A stretch of DNA of 64,000 bases from Eubacteriales bacterium (GCA_030536855.1 JAUNPK010000005.1:1-64000); one strand, 5' to 3'. Counted from the first letter of the stretch, positions 26,163-35,364 are shown. The notes: generated by a model from the sequence alone, not told the origin. Translations and numbers: made by a program.

Positions 26163-27533
26163 TTAGTTAATCTTAGGAAGTGTACCGGTTGATTTTGCCA
26201 GCTCTTCGTCGGTAGGGATGTAGTCTGACATAGTTTTGTCGTTAAATGCCTGATATGCATACATATCAAAGTAACCTGTTCCTGTAAGACCAAATACGAT
26301 ATTTTTAGCTTCGCCTGTTTCTTTACACTTTAAAGCCTCGTCTATGGCAACCTTGATTGCATGGCTGCTCTCAGGAGCAGGGAGAATACCCTCGATTCTT
26401 GCAAATGTTTCAGCTGCTTCAAATATAGCTGTCTGTTCAACACTTCTTGCTTCAATTAAGCCCTGGTCATAAAGCTCTGAGACAACAGAACTCATACCAT
26501 GATATCTTAAGCCACCTGCGTGGTTGGCTGATGGGATAAATCCGCTGCCGAGAGTATACATTTTGGCAAGAGGACATACCTTTCCTGTATCACAGAAATC
26601 ATAAGCATATACGCCTCGTGTAAGACTTGGGCATGATGCAGGTTCTACAGCGATAATCTTGTAATCGGCTTCACCCCGCAACATCTGTCCCGCAAATGGA
26701 GAAATAAGACCTCCAAGGTTAGAACCGCCTCCGGCACATCCGATAATTGTATCAGCTTTAATGCCGTACTTATCTAATGCAGCCTTTGTCTCAAGACCGA
26801 TAACTGACTGGTGGAGAAGTACCTGGGATAACACAGAACCTAATACATAGCGGTAGCCTTCCTGTGTTGTAGCAGCTTCAACAGCTTCTGATATAGCGCA
26901 TCCAAGGCTTCCGGTTGTTCCCGGGAATTCCTCGTTAATCTTTCTTCCGATGTTAGTATTCATAGAAGGAGAAGGAGTAACCTGTGCGCCGTAAGTACGC
27001 ATAACCTCACGTCTGAAAGGTTTCTGTTCGTAAGAACATTTTACCATATAAACCTGACAGTCCAGTCCAAAGTAAGAACAGGCCATAGAGAGGGCTGTTC
27101 CCCACTGTCCGGCACCTGTCTCTGTAGTAACGCCTTTTAAGCCCTGTTTTTTAGCATAATAAGCCTGTGCAATTGCGGAATTTAACTTGTGACTTCCTGA
27201 GGTATTATTACCCTCGAATTTGTAATAAATATGAGCAGGTGTCTGGAGCTTTTTCTCAAGACAGTAAGCTCTTACCAATGGTGATGGACGGTACATTTTG
27301 TAAAAATCGCAAATTTCTTCCGGAATATCAAAATATGGAGTGGTATCATCCAATTCCTGAGCCACAAGTTCTTCACAGAATACATGAGAGAGTTCGTCGG
27401 CACTTACAGGTTGTAATGTTCCCGGATTAAGCAACGGAGCAGGCTTTTTTTTCATATCTGCACGCACGTTGTACCATTGTTTAGGCATTTCCTGTTCTTC
27501 AAGATAAATTTTGTAAGGAATTGAGTTTGACAT
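26163..27533 (-). CDS. trpB2: TrpB2-type tryptophan synthase beta chain
   Basis: A 456-residue PLP enzyme of the TrpB2 group, which makes tryptophan from indole and serine without needing a TrpA partner in the same operon. The PLP lysine is K116 in NTSGSHKLNSA; the phosphate-binding loop is GCAGGGSNLGG and the conserved ETGAGQWG segment precedes the catalytic region. The long N-terminus (EQEMPKQWYNVRADM) separates TrpB2 from TrpB1. It is a single gene with no other trp genes nearby, so a role in indole salvage is likely. A tryptophan-type T-box leader with its own promoter stands upstream. Confidence 0.93.
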   Translation of the reverse strand: MSNSIPYKIYLEEQEMPKQWYNVRADMKKKPAPLLNPGTLQPVSADELSHVFCEELVAQELDDTTPYFDIPEEICDFYKMYRPSPLVRAYCLEKKLQTPAHIYYKFEGNNTSGSHKLNSAIAQAYYAKKQGLKGVTTETGAGQWGTALSMACSYFGLDCQVYMVKCSYEQKPFRREVMRTYGAQVTPSPSMNTNIGRKINEEFPGTTGSLGCAISEAVEAATTQEGYRYVLGSVLSQVLLHQSVIGLETKAALDKYGIKADTIIGCAGGGSNLGGLISPFAGQMLRGEADYKIIAVEPASCPSLTRGVYAYDFCDTGKVCPLAKMYTLGSGFIPSANHAGGLRYHGMSSVVSELYDQGLIEARSVEQTAIFEAAETFARIEGILPAPESSHAIKVAIDEALKCKETGEAKNIVFGLTGTGYFDMYAYQAFNDKTMSDYIPTDEELAKSTGTLPKIN

Positions 27534-27604
27534 ATAAATTTCCTCTCTTTCTTTAAATTAAATGTGAGATAAGTGTTTGTGATGAAGCAATAATTGCGGG
27601 GGGT

Positions 27605-27886
27605 GCAAATAAAAAAATCCCGTCATATCTTTCGATAGGACAGGAGTATAATCTCTGCGGTGCCACCTAACTTCATTCTCTTAGAATGCTCTCATTTATG
27701 TACTGACATACATATTCTGCTATAACGTGCAGTCACGTCGCACCTACTTGCAACAGCTTTCAGATTGCCCTCACAGGTCCATTCACCAATTTGACCAATA
27801 CCGCAATTCCAGCATCTGCGGCTCTCTGTAAATGTCGTAAAAGGCTACTACTCCTGCTCAAAGGTTTGGACAGCTTATTTAACTAC
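27605..27886 (-). promoter_or_regulatory. T-box riboswitch (tryptophan) upstream of trpB2
   Basis: Read on the minus strand: an AGCAGGAGTAG stem I bulge region, a specifier region GAATGGACC with TGG (complement of 27779-27781), the T-box core AGGTGGCACCGCA (complement of 27656-27668) and a terminator whose arms pair at 27618-27629 and 27634-27645 before seven U residues. The UGGC of the T-box bulge would pair with GCCA of tRNA-Trp (discriminator G). Uncharged tRNA-Trp should favour antitermination and expression of trpB2. Confidence 0.9.
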
Positions 27887-27892
27887 GATGTC

Positions 27893-27921
27893 AATATAAC
27901 TCTCTGTAAAATTATTGTCAA
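27893..27921 (-). promoter_or_regulatory. Promoter of the T-box/trpB2 transcript
   Basis: On the minus strand TTGACA (27916-27921) and TATATT (27893-27898) are 17 nt apart, placing the start near 27886, just before the T-box stem I. Confidence 0.85.
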
Positions 27922-27933
27922 GAATTTCTGGTA

Positions 27934-27959
27934 CTTATTGTGAACTCTTATTGTGAACT
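27934..27959. repeat. Tandem 13-nt direct repeat upstream of the trpB2 promoter
   Basis: CTTATTGTGAACT occurs twice without a gap, 12 nt upstream of the -35 box of the minus-strand promoter. It could be a regulator site or a slippage duplication. Confidence 0.7.
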
Positions 27960-28029
27960 ATAATTTATAAATATGACTAAAATATTAATCCTTTATTGAT
28001 ATTTTTATAAAATGGGCTAATATATTAGC

Positions 28030-28152
28030 ATGATTGACTTAGAACAGAAACCATGGAATGAAATAAATATGGAAGTTTTTTACCATGACAGACACGTTGG
28101 TACCATGGCATTATATCAGAACCGGCTGGCAGCTTTTGAACAAGGGAGGTAG
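28030..28152 (+). pseudogene. HipA-like N-terminal fragment
   Basis: A 40-codon frame contains EVFYHDRHVGTMALYQNRLA then AFEQGR, which resembles the start of HipA-family kinases (a strand with a VGTL segment followed by AFEY). The remaining ~350 residues are absent, and the frame runs into the ribosome-binding site of the HD-domain gene. It is probably a deletion remnant of a toxin-antitoxin kinase; the match is short, so the identification is tentative. Confidence 0.4.
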
Positions 28153-28155
28153 TAT

Positions 28156-28653
28156 ATGTTAAATGAACAGTTGATTTTAAAAATGATAGAGTTTGACAAA
28201 GGTGATCCCAAAAGGATTCAGCATTTTACCAAAGTATATGAGTATGCCCACATAATCGGTAAATTAGAGGGATTAGATGATAAGACTCAGAAAATACTCG
28301 ATATGGCATCAATTCTCCACGACATAGGCATTCATCCCGGGGAAGAAAAGTACGGACGGTGTGATGGCAAAATCCAAGAACAGGAAGGACCTTCCTATGC
28401 AAGAAAAATGCTGGAAGGGTTTTCTGAGGTAACAGAAGAGGAAACAGACAGAGTATGCTATCTCATTGGACATCATCATACATATACTGATGTGGACGGG
28501 TTGGATTACCGTATTTTACTGGAAGCGGATTTTCTGGTGAATGCATATGAAGATGATTTAAGCCCTGAAGCTATATGTACATTCAGGGAGAAGGTGTTTA
28601 GGACGAAGACCGGAACACAGATGCTTAATGTTATGTATAATTTAGAGGGTTAG
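28156..28653 (+). CDS. HD-domain phosphohydrolase
   Basis: A 165-residue protein that is one HD domain: H in RIQHFTKVYEYA (residue ~23), the HD pair in ASILHDIGIHPG (near 55), GHHHTYTDVDG (near 112) and a final D in LLEADFLVNA. These are the metal ligands of the HD superfamily, which hydrolyses phosphoesters such as nucleotides. A GGGAGG site lies 7 nt before ATG 28156. It is a single-domain protein with no regulatory partner visible, so its substrate is unknown. The HipA-like fragment directly before it is a deletion scar and probably says nothing about its role. Confidence 0.85.
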   Translation: MLNEQLILKMIEFDKGDPKRIQHFTKVYEYAHIIGKLEGLDDKTQKILDMASILHDIGIHPGEEKYGRCDGKIQEQEGPSYARKMLEGFSEVTEEETDRVCYLIGHHHTYTDVDGLDYRILLEADFLVNAYEDDLSPEAICTFREKVFRTKTGTQMLNVMYNLEG

Positions 28654-28687
28654 CAAAATGATGGCAAAAATAGGAAACGAATAATTA

Positions 28688-28797
28688 TTGACAGAGATAA
28701 ATTTCATGTGATATATTATCATTCTAGTTGACGGCGACTAACATTATAAATGCTGGTTGCCGCATTTTCTTTGAGTGCAAGTTAGCACAGACTAACA
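28688..28797 (+). promoter_or_regulatory. Promoter with two copies of a palindrome-like operator
   Basis: TTGACA (28688-28693) and TATATT (28712-28717) are 18 nt apart. Downstream lie GTTGACGGCGACTAACA (28727-28743) and GTTAGCACAGACTAACA (28781-28797); the second contains a perfect GTTAG-6-CTAAC inverted repeat. Such sites are typical of MarR- or TetR-type repressors. The gene they once controlled, an ABC exporter, is now broken. Confidence 0.55.
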
Positions 28798-28800
28798 CCA

Positions 28801-29172
28801 TTGGTGAAGGTTATCGCTAAATTACATCTAAAAAAACTTTTATCAAAATATTGGGGGCAATATACAGCCTTAGGTGACACATTTTTGGAAAATCTTCAGG
28901 GACTCACTACTCTTAAAATCTATCAGGCTGACCATTTCAAGCAGGAGGAGATGAATGCCCAGGCGGAAAAGTTCCGTAAAATCACCATGAAAGTGCTGAC
29001 TATGCAGTTAAATTCAGGATATGCAGTGCTGTATAAATCCACAGAGAATAGAAAGAATATAACAGTGGGAGTTAATGCAGGACATGGAACTCAGGGAGGC
29101 TCTTCGGTAAAGACGCTTGATAAAGTGGCTTTCGGAAAGGAATTAAAAAAGTATGGTTCTGTCAAATTATGA
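28801..29172 (+). pseudogene. Chimera of ABC-exporter and amidase fragments
   Basis: A 123-codon open frame joins unrelated pieces. Codons ~5-70 (KLLSKYWGQYTALGDTFLEN followed by LQGLTTLKIYQAD) match the transmembrane part of CydC/CydD-like ABC exporters just before the ATPase domain. Codons ~85-105 (TVGVNAGHGTQGGSSVKTL) match the start of the catalytic domain of Lachnospiraceae N-acetylmuramoyl-L-alanine amidases. The last 17 codons fit neither. The product has no intact domain. It documents another deletion fusion in the accessory region. Confidence 0.65.
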
Positions 29173-30448
29173 GCTGATATGGCTCTTTTTTATATATTCA
29201 TTTTTGGGTTGGATATTAGAGACGGTTGCAGCAGCTTTTAAGCAAAAAAGGTTCGTTAACAAGGGTATGGTGAATCTGCCGTTTTGTATAATTTATGGCG
29301 CAGGAGCGGTGTTTATTACTATATTTGGCAAAGGATTGAACGCGATATGGCTGTATATAGGCTCAATCATTCTCATAATCGTATTCAAATGGATTGCCGG
29401 TAATCTTATTGAAAAAATATATCACGAAAAATGGTGGGATTATTCAGACAGACCATTAAACATTGACGGATATGTTTCAATTACGGATTCTGCACTTCTT
29501 GCTGTTCTTGTTGTGGCTATGATGAAATGGGGAAATCCGTTACTTGCAAAGGCTTTTCGCATCATACCACGGATGCTTGGGGGAATTATAATCTGGACGC
29601 TTGTGATTCTTATGCTGATTGATATAACTGCAACTGTTATTGCTGTTTGCGGAAAAGAACATAAAGCTAAACAATTGATTAAAATTGAACATGGATTTAC
29701 TGATTTCACAACTCTGCTGGGAGAAAAAATATATTCCCATATTGAGAAAAGATTGAAAAGGGCGTACCCTGATGCAAAAAAAACAGATGCTGTGAAAACA
29801 GAAAATGGGGTTTTTGCATCGGGCTGCTGCTTTTACAAATTGGTATGGCTTTTTCTTATAGGTTCATTTCTGGGAGATATTACAGAAACCATATTTTGCC
29901 GTGTTACCATGGGGGTATGGATGAGCAGAAGCAGTGTAGTCTGGGGAGATTTCAGTATTGTATGGGGACTTGCTATTGTAATGGCCACAATTTTATTACA
30001 CAGATATCGCAATAAGCCTTTCTACACGCTGTTTTTTGCAGGTACATTTTTAGGAGGAGCCTATGAGTATATATGCAGCGTATTTACAGAGATTGCATTT
30101 GGAAAGGTGTTCTGGGATTACAGTCATCTTCCCTTTAACTTAGGTGGACGTATTAATCTGTTGTTTTGCTTCTTCTGGGGTATTGCTGCGGTTGTGTGGA
30201 TTAAAGTGATATATCCGAAGCTGTCTTTACTCATAGAGAAAATTCCGGTAAAAGCAGGTAAAATCCTTTCCTGGGTGCTGATTATCTTTATGTGTTGCAA
30301 TATGGCTGTGTCAAGTCTGGCACTTATCAGAAGTACACAAAGGAAGAATGATATACCGGCAGAACAGGGGTGGCAAAGGATTATGGATGAGAGATTTGAT
30401 GATGAAAGAATAATGCAGATATATCCAAATGCTACAAATACTTACTAG
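29153..30448 (+). CDS. ABC_trans_CmpB (PF06541) membrane protein, tandem two-domain
   Basis: A 431-residue membrane protein made of two related halves. Each half starts with a WLFxIxSFLG-(W/D)-I-x-ET segment (residues ~10-25 and ~227-243) and has a W/F-WDYS-x-x-P-(L/F)-N-(I/L)-x-G motif (near 97 and 322). This is the putative ABC-transporter type IV/CmpB family, whose function is not established. A soluble stretch near residues 175-220 separates the halves. The start at ATG 29153 overlaps the end of the upstream chimera; no strong RBS is visible, so expression may suffer from the deletion next door. Confidence 0.8.
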   Translation: MVLSNYELIWLFFIYSFLGWILETVAAAFKQKRFVNKGMVNLPFCIIYGAGAVFITIFGKGLNAIWLYIGSIILIIVFKWIAGNLIEKIYHEKWWDYSDRPLNIDGYVSITDSALLAVLVVAMMKWGNPLLAKAFRIIPRMLGGIIIWTLVILMLIDITATVIAVCGKEHKAKQLIKIEHGFTDFTTLLGEKIYSHIEKRLKRAYPDAKKTDAVKTENGVFASGCCFYKLVWLFLIGSFLGDITETIFCRVTMGVWMSRSSVVWGDFSIVWGLAIVMATILLHRYRNKPFYTLFFAGTFLGGAYEYICSVFTEIAFGKVFWDYSHLPFNLGGRINLLFCFFWGIAAVVWIKVIYPKLSLLIEKIPVKAGKILSWVLIIFMCCNMAVSSLALIRSTQRKNDIPAEQGWQRIMDERFDDERIMQIYPNATNTY

Positions 30449-30536
30449 TAAAATGTGAATTAAAAACCAACAGAATGCGTAAACTATAGACATACTCATT
30501 GTATACTGAAAGCTTAAGTCTAGAGGATGGAATGAA

Positions 30537-31424
30537 ATGAAGATGTCTTGGACAAAAAATATATTGTTGGATTTATTGTATGATATTGCAGGTTCATTAT
30601 TCTATGCTGTTGGTGTTTACACATTTGCAAAAACAGCAGATTTTGCTCCGGGAGGCTTAACGGGCCTTGCTCTTATTATGAATCATTTGTGGGGATTTCC
30701 CATAGGTATAACTTCTATTGCCTTGAATATACCGTTTATTGTTTTCGCCGTGGGTATATTAGGCAGGAGTTTTATAATAAAAACTTTAAAATCAATGTGT
30801 TTCTGCACTATATTTCTGGATGTAATATTTCCTCATTTTCCTGTGTATTCAGGCTCACGGTTTCTGTCGGCCTTATACTCAGGAATTTTTCTTGGAATAG
30901 GGCTTGCGCTGTTTTATATGCGGGGCTCATCCTCCGGGGGGACAGATTTTATTACCATGTCTGTTAAAAAGCTTCATCCTCATTTTTCCATAGGGGTGGT
31001 TACCCTGATAACTGATCTTGTTATTATTCTTTTGGGATGGCCGGTATTCGGCGATGTGGATGCTGTTCTTTATGGTATTACTTCTACACTTTTATGCTCT
31101 CTGGTAATTGATAAAACTATTTACGGTATGGGCTCGGGAACACTTTTAATTATCATTACGGATCAAGGAGAAAAGGTGGCTGAGGAAATTAACCGGATTA
31201 TAGGCAGAGGTTCCACAGAGTTGAAAGGAAGGGGAACCTATACCGATGAACCAAGGGATGTAATCCTATGTGCCTGTTCAAAATCACAGACGTATATGAT
31301 TCGCACTCTGGTGCAGGAAATCGACCGGTCCTCCTTTGTAATGATAACCGAAACCAGCGAAGTGTTCGGTGAAGGATTTTATAATTCTTCCTTTAAAACT
31401 ATTGATACAAGAAAGAAGAAATAA
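30537..31424 (+). CDS. YitT-family membrane protein (DUF161/DUF2179)
   Basis: A 295-residue protein with five to six helices in residues 1-190, including the family signature SSSGGTDFITMSVKKLHPHFSIG near 123-145. It ends in a cytosolic DUF2179 domain (residues ~210-285; RGSTELKGRGTYTDEPRDVI). The family is widespread in Firmicutes, and its transported substrate is not firmly known. AGAGG precedes ATG 30537. It stands alone between the CmpB-like gene and the hemerythrin gene. Confidence 0.9.
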   Translation: MKMSWTKNILLDLLYDIAGSLFYAVGVYTFAKTADFAPGGLTGLALIMNHLWGFPIGITSIALNIPFIVFAVGILGRSFIIKTLKSMCFCTIFLDVIFPHFPVYSGSRFLSALYSGIFLGIGLALFYMRGSSSGGTDFITMSVKKLHPHFSIGVVTLITDLVIILLGWPVFGDVDAVLYGITSTLLCSLVIDKTIYGMGSGTLLIIITDQGEKVAEEINRIIGRGSTELKGRGTYTDEPRDVILCACSKSQTYMIRTLVQEIDRSSFVMITETSEVFGEGFYNSSFKTIDTRKKK

Positions 31425-31526
31425 TAGTGCAAAATTTATCAATATATGATATTATTTAATATAGTTATTGTTCTTAGGAATTAAATAATAATCGTGTACT
31501 AAATATATGATAAAGGAGATACCATT

Positions 31527-31949
31527 ATGGAAATTATTTTTGACGACAGTTTAATTACAGGAAATGAGACAATTGATAATCAGCATAAAGAGCTGATTGG
31601 AAAAATCAGTGCCTTTGTTTCTGCATGTGAAGAAGGAAATGGAAAGGTTAAGGCTGTCAAGATGCTGGACTACCTTGAAGAATACACGGAATTTCATTTT
31701 AATGCTGAGGAAGAACTTCAGAAGCAGGTTGGATATCCGGAATTGCCAAAACATCATGAAAAGCATGAGGAATTCAAGAAAACAATTAAGGAGCTATATG
31801 AATACCTTGATGAAAATGAAGGCCCGGATGACAAGTTTATGGAAGTCGTTAAGACCAATGTGGTTAACTGGCTGTTCAATCATATTAAAGCATTTGACAG
31901 ATCGGTAGCAGAGTATATCAATATGGTTGATAATCCTGACAGAGTCTAA
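31527..31949 (+). CDS. Bacteriohemerythrin
   Basis: A 140-residue four-helix protein with the di-iron ligand pattern of hemerythrins: NQHKELI (H ~21), HFNAEEE (H ~57, E ~61), HHEKHEEF (H ~76 and ~80), and NHIKAFDRS (H ~117, D ~121). It binds O2 reversibly in relatives and may sense or buffer oxygen in an anaerobe. AAAGGAG precedes ATG 31527. A terminator follows, so it is monocistronic. Confidence 0.93.
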   Translation: MEIIFDDSLITGNETIDNQHKELIGKISAFVSACEEGNGKVKAVKMLDYLEEYTEFHFNAEEELQKQVGYPELPKHHEKHEEFKKTIKELYEYLDENEGPDDKFMEVVKTNVVNWLFNHIKAFDRSVAEYINMVDNPDRV

Positions 31950-31991
31950 TGGTCATCATGGAAGTATGAGATAGTAAAATATAAATATACG

Positions 31992-32041
31992 GACACTGTT
32001 CAAAGAATCTTCTATAGGGTTTTGGAATGGTGTCTTTTTTT
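31992..32041 (+). terminator. Terminator after hemerythrin
   Basis: GACACTGTTC pairs with GGAATGGTGTC (G-U pairs and one bulge), then seven T. The 104-nt repeat element starts right behind it. Confidence 0.7.
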
Positions 32042-32042
32042 A

Positions 32043-32146
32043 TACGGATATTTGTGATGCAGGCACCACAAATAGTTCTTATCCCGGAGCCGAATCTGAC
32101 ATTTGCCCTGCGGTTACTCCATTATCAAAGCGCCTGCGGAATGGGG
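32043..32146 (+). ncRNA. 104-nt structured intergenic element, copy A
   Basis: The segment aligns without gaps over 104 nt to 47685-47788 (roughly three quarters identical by eye). TATTTGTG (32049-32056) and CACAAATA (32067-32074) form a hairpin whose loop (ATGCAGGCAC) can pair with GCGCCTGCGG at 32130-32139, giving an H-type pseudoknot. The element ends with the purine-rich ribosome-binding region of the OLD nuclease gene, 5 nt before its ATG. It may be a cis-regulatory leader or a small mobile repeat; no known RNA family was recognised. Confidence 0.6.
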
Positions 32147-32151
32147 AATAT

Positions 32152-34009
32152 CATGAGAATAACATATTTGCATATTAAGAATTTTAAATCTATAAAAGAT
32201 TTAGAAATCAAGGACATTGAGGATGTTCTTATTCTTGTAGGAAGAAATAACGCAGGAAAAAGTATTGTTCTTGATGCCATAAGGGCTTTGTCCGGTGATT
32301 ATGAAATATCATCTATGGATTTTAATGATTGTGAAAGAAACATAAGTATATCCGTTAAACTGGATATTGATGAAAAGGATTTAAGGCAGTTTTGCGAGAA
32401 GGGACTTGTGAGTTCATTCAAGCATTTTAATCTTTGGCTTAAGGACTTTGAGAGTAAACTTCCTTCCTATGCAGAGGGAACATTACAGTTTGAGTATGTA
32501 TATAGCAGAGACGGAAAAGAAAAGTATAGAGACGGATATAAGAAGAATAATATTTACATAAAGTCAGTAATGCCAAGGATATATTATGTGGATCACTTAA
32601 GAAGGGGCTCATCAATTCAGGATGACCTTATTATGCTGCAAGGAGGCTCCGATTATAGTGACCTTAAGGAAAATGTGTGTATGTTTGATAAGCACAGAGT
32701 TTGTAACCAGTGCTTTAACTGCATCGGTATGATTAATAAAAAAAGACCGGAACAGCTATCCTTGCTGGAGACGGCAAGATTGATGCAGTTTAAGCTTTTT
32801 AATATCAACCTTGCCAATTTCGAGGAAAAGCTTAATGAAAATTTTGCCCATAACGGAGGTAACGGAGAAAAGATACATTATAAGATAACCTTTGATGCGG
32901 ATAAGCTTATGCATATTGACACAGTGGTTAAATATTCCTCAAGAAATGTTGAAGGAGAGCTGGAGAGTCTTTCGGATGGTCTTAACAGTATATATACACT
33001 TTCCCTCCTTGAAACCTATGCAGAGTATGGAAGCCAGGTTCCCTATATTATATTGGTGGAGGACCCGGAAATATTTCTCCATCCCCGTCTGCAGAAGGTT
33101 GCCAGCGAAATTCTTTACAAACTGTCAAGAAAGAATCAGGTAATATTCTCCACTCATGCCCCTCAGATGCTTTTTAATTTTACCACTAAGCAGATTAAGC
33201 AGGTTGTGGTGGATAAGGATAACAACACTGTGATAAATCCTGAGACAGATATAGATGATATTCTGGATGATTTAGGATATGCAGCCAATGACCTTATGAA
33301 CGTGAGTTTTGTGTTTATAGTTGAAGGAAAGCAGGATAGAAGCAGGCTGCCTCTGCTTTTGGAAAAATATTATTCCGAGATATATGATGACAAGGGAAAT
33401 TTAAAAAGAATCGCCATAATTGCCACCAACAGTTGTACCAACATAAAAACTTACGCCAATTTGAAATATATTAATACTTTGTATTTAAAGGATCAATTTC
33501 TTATGATAAGGGACGGAGACGGAAAGGACGCTGAAAAATTAAAGGCGCAGCTGACAAATTACTACAAGGAGCGCTCTAAACAGGATTATGGTAATCTGCC
33601 AAGGGTTACAGACAGAAATGTATTAATATTGAAATATTATTCTTTTGAAAATTATTTTCTTGACCCAAAGGTAATGACAGAAATCGGAGTGGTGAAAAGT
33701 GAAGATGAATTTTACAATATCCTGTATGATAAGTATAATGAGTATCTGTACCGACTCACCAGTACCAGAAAAATGCTTGAAAAATTAAATATATCTATAA
33801 ATTCTAAGGAAGATATCATAAATAATATGGAGAATTTCAGAATCTATGTGAGAGGACATAATTTATATGATATATTTTACGGAAGATATAAAGGGGAGAA
33901 AGAAAATGAGGTGTTAAGGGCATATATCAACGCAGCACCTAAAGAGAATTTTAAGGATATATTTATGGCAATAGATAAATTTGTGTTTTTTAATAACAGA
34001 AAGAATTAG
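32152..34009 (+). CDS. OLD-family ATP-dependent nuclease (AAA + TOPRIM)
   Basis: A 618-residue protein from ATG 32152 (MRITYLHIKNFKSIKDLEIK), chosen because this is the usual family start; an ATG at 32057 falls inside the repeat element. Walker A is GRNNAGKS (30-37), the signature-like SLSDGLNSIYTLSLLE and Walker B YIILVEDPEIFLHPRLQ follow near 265-310, then H in FSTHAPQM. Residues ~380-520 form a TOPRIM domain (VFIVEGKQDRSRLP; RDGDGKD). An insertion near residues 175-190 carries closely spaced cysteines (CMFDKHRVCNQCFNC) that may bind zinc and is unusual. OLD nucleases act in DNA repair or phage defence. It stands alone here. Confidence 0.85.
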
Positions 34010-34204
34010 AAAATACGATATATGAAAAGAGGAAATACGGGAGTTGTTTTGTGTTAAATCTTAAGGTTCATCTGACGATAAAGTAAAAAGAATTGTGATT
34101 TTTGGAATATTTCTGAGGTTACGGATATATACTTAATTTATGCACGATTAAGGCATTTTTACATTATTACGTTATGATGAAAATGTAAAGAATGGAGAAT
34201 ATAT

Positions 34205-35272
34205 ATGGCAAAATCAAATAATAAAAAAATGAGATTAAAGCCCCTACCTGTTGCTATAATGGTAATTCTTGCTGTGGTTATTATAGTTGCTTTCATAGTA
34301 GCAGAAATACATAATTCACAAAAAGAGGAGGATTCAAAAAAAGCAAATGTCAGCCTCAGTGAAAAGGAACTTGTGGCAAAGGGAGAAGTTAATGTTAATA
34401 TTCAGAATGATGCAGTAAAGACGGAAGTGGAAATATTATTTGAGGACAGCGCAGTTCCTGTTGGAACTTCATTTAAGATTATGGCTATAGTCACTCCTTC
34501 GGATACAGATAAAGCCATTGTGTGGACAAGCAGTAATTCGGATATTGTTGAGGTAAGCAGTGATGGAGTAATAAATGTTAAAGGCATTGGAACTGCAGCA
34601 ATCACAGCTACAGTGGGAGATGTGGCAGACGCAATTGCTATAGAGGGAATCGCTTCCGTCACATCAGGCTCCGGTAATGGCTATTCCGTATACACGGGTT
34701 CATCAGTAAATTCTGCAGGAAACACTGCATCAGGAATCTCATCCTCAGGAGAAAGCGGAGACAGTTACAACGGCAGCACTTCCGGAAATCAGTCTTCAGG
34801 GAATACAGGCAGCAGTGGTGCAGATTCCGCTTCCGGTGGAGGAACAGGTAGCAGTGGTGCGGATTCTACTTCCGGTGGAGGAACAGGCAACAGTGGTGCA
34901 GGCTCATCCTCAGGAGGCAACTCTTCAGATACATCCAAGGGACTTACAAGTTCAGAGATATCAGGGGTATTGACAGAACAGGGATTTACGCCAAATGTTT
35001 CCAATGTGTATGTTTATAACGATAACGGAACATATTGCGGAGAGATAGTAATCCAACCAAATGTCACTATTATTTATATAAAGCAGAGAAGTTCAGGGTT
35101 TGATTCAAAGATACAAAGTGTTCTTAAGGAACTTCTTCCCACAGAATATAACCAGGTATGGAATAATTACCTGTCAGCTACAACAGATAGGACATTTACC
35201 GTGGAGAACAGAAAGGTAAGACTTGTTACTGCAGGAAAGGGCGGACATTCTCAAATTGTCATATACAATTAA
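34205..35272 (+). CDS. Membrane-anchored protein with Ig-like (BIG_2) domain
   Basis: A 355-residue protein. Residues 1-11 are basic, and ~12-36 are a single N-terminal membrane helix (signal anchor). Residues ~75-150 are a bacterial Ig-like group 2 domain (PVGTSFKIMAIVTPSDTDKA and SSDGVINVKGIGTAAITATV). Residues ~155-245 are a Ser/Gly-rich linker with three imperfect copies of GSSGADSxSGGGT, and ~250-355 a C-terminal domain of unknown type (NVYVYNDNGTYCGEIVIQPN). GGAG precedes ATG 34205. The domain layout suggests an exported cell-wall or surface protein; its binding target is unknown. Confidence 0.8.
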   Translation: MAKSNNKKMRLKPLPVAIMVILAVVIIVAFIVAEIHNSQKEEDSKKANVSLSEKELVAKGEVNVNIQNDAVKTEVEILFEDSAVPVGTSFKIMAIVTPSDTDKAIVWTSSNSDIVEVSSDGVINVKGIGTAAITATVGDVADAIAIEGIASVTSGSGNGYSVYTGSSVNSAGNTASGISSSGESGDSYNGSTSGNQSSGNTGSSGADSASGGGTGSSGADSTSGGGTGNSGAGSSSGGNSSDTSKGLTSSEISGVLTEQGFTPNVSNVYVYNDNGTYCGEIVIQPNVTIIYIKQRSSGFDSKIQSVLKELLPTEYNQVWNNYLSATTDRTFTVENRKVRLVTAGKGGHSQIVIYN

Positions 35273-35364
35273 TGAAAAATGTGTTATATTTAATTAAATA
35301 TGTCGTATTGTTGCAGTGTTCTGTATCAATATGAAATCATTTGAAGATAACGAGGTGAAATTAA

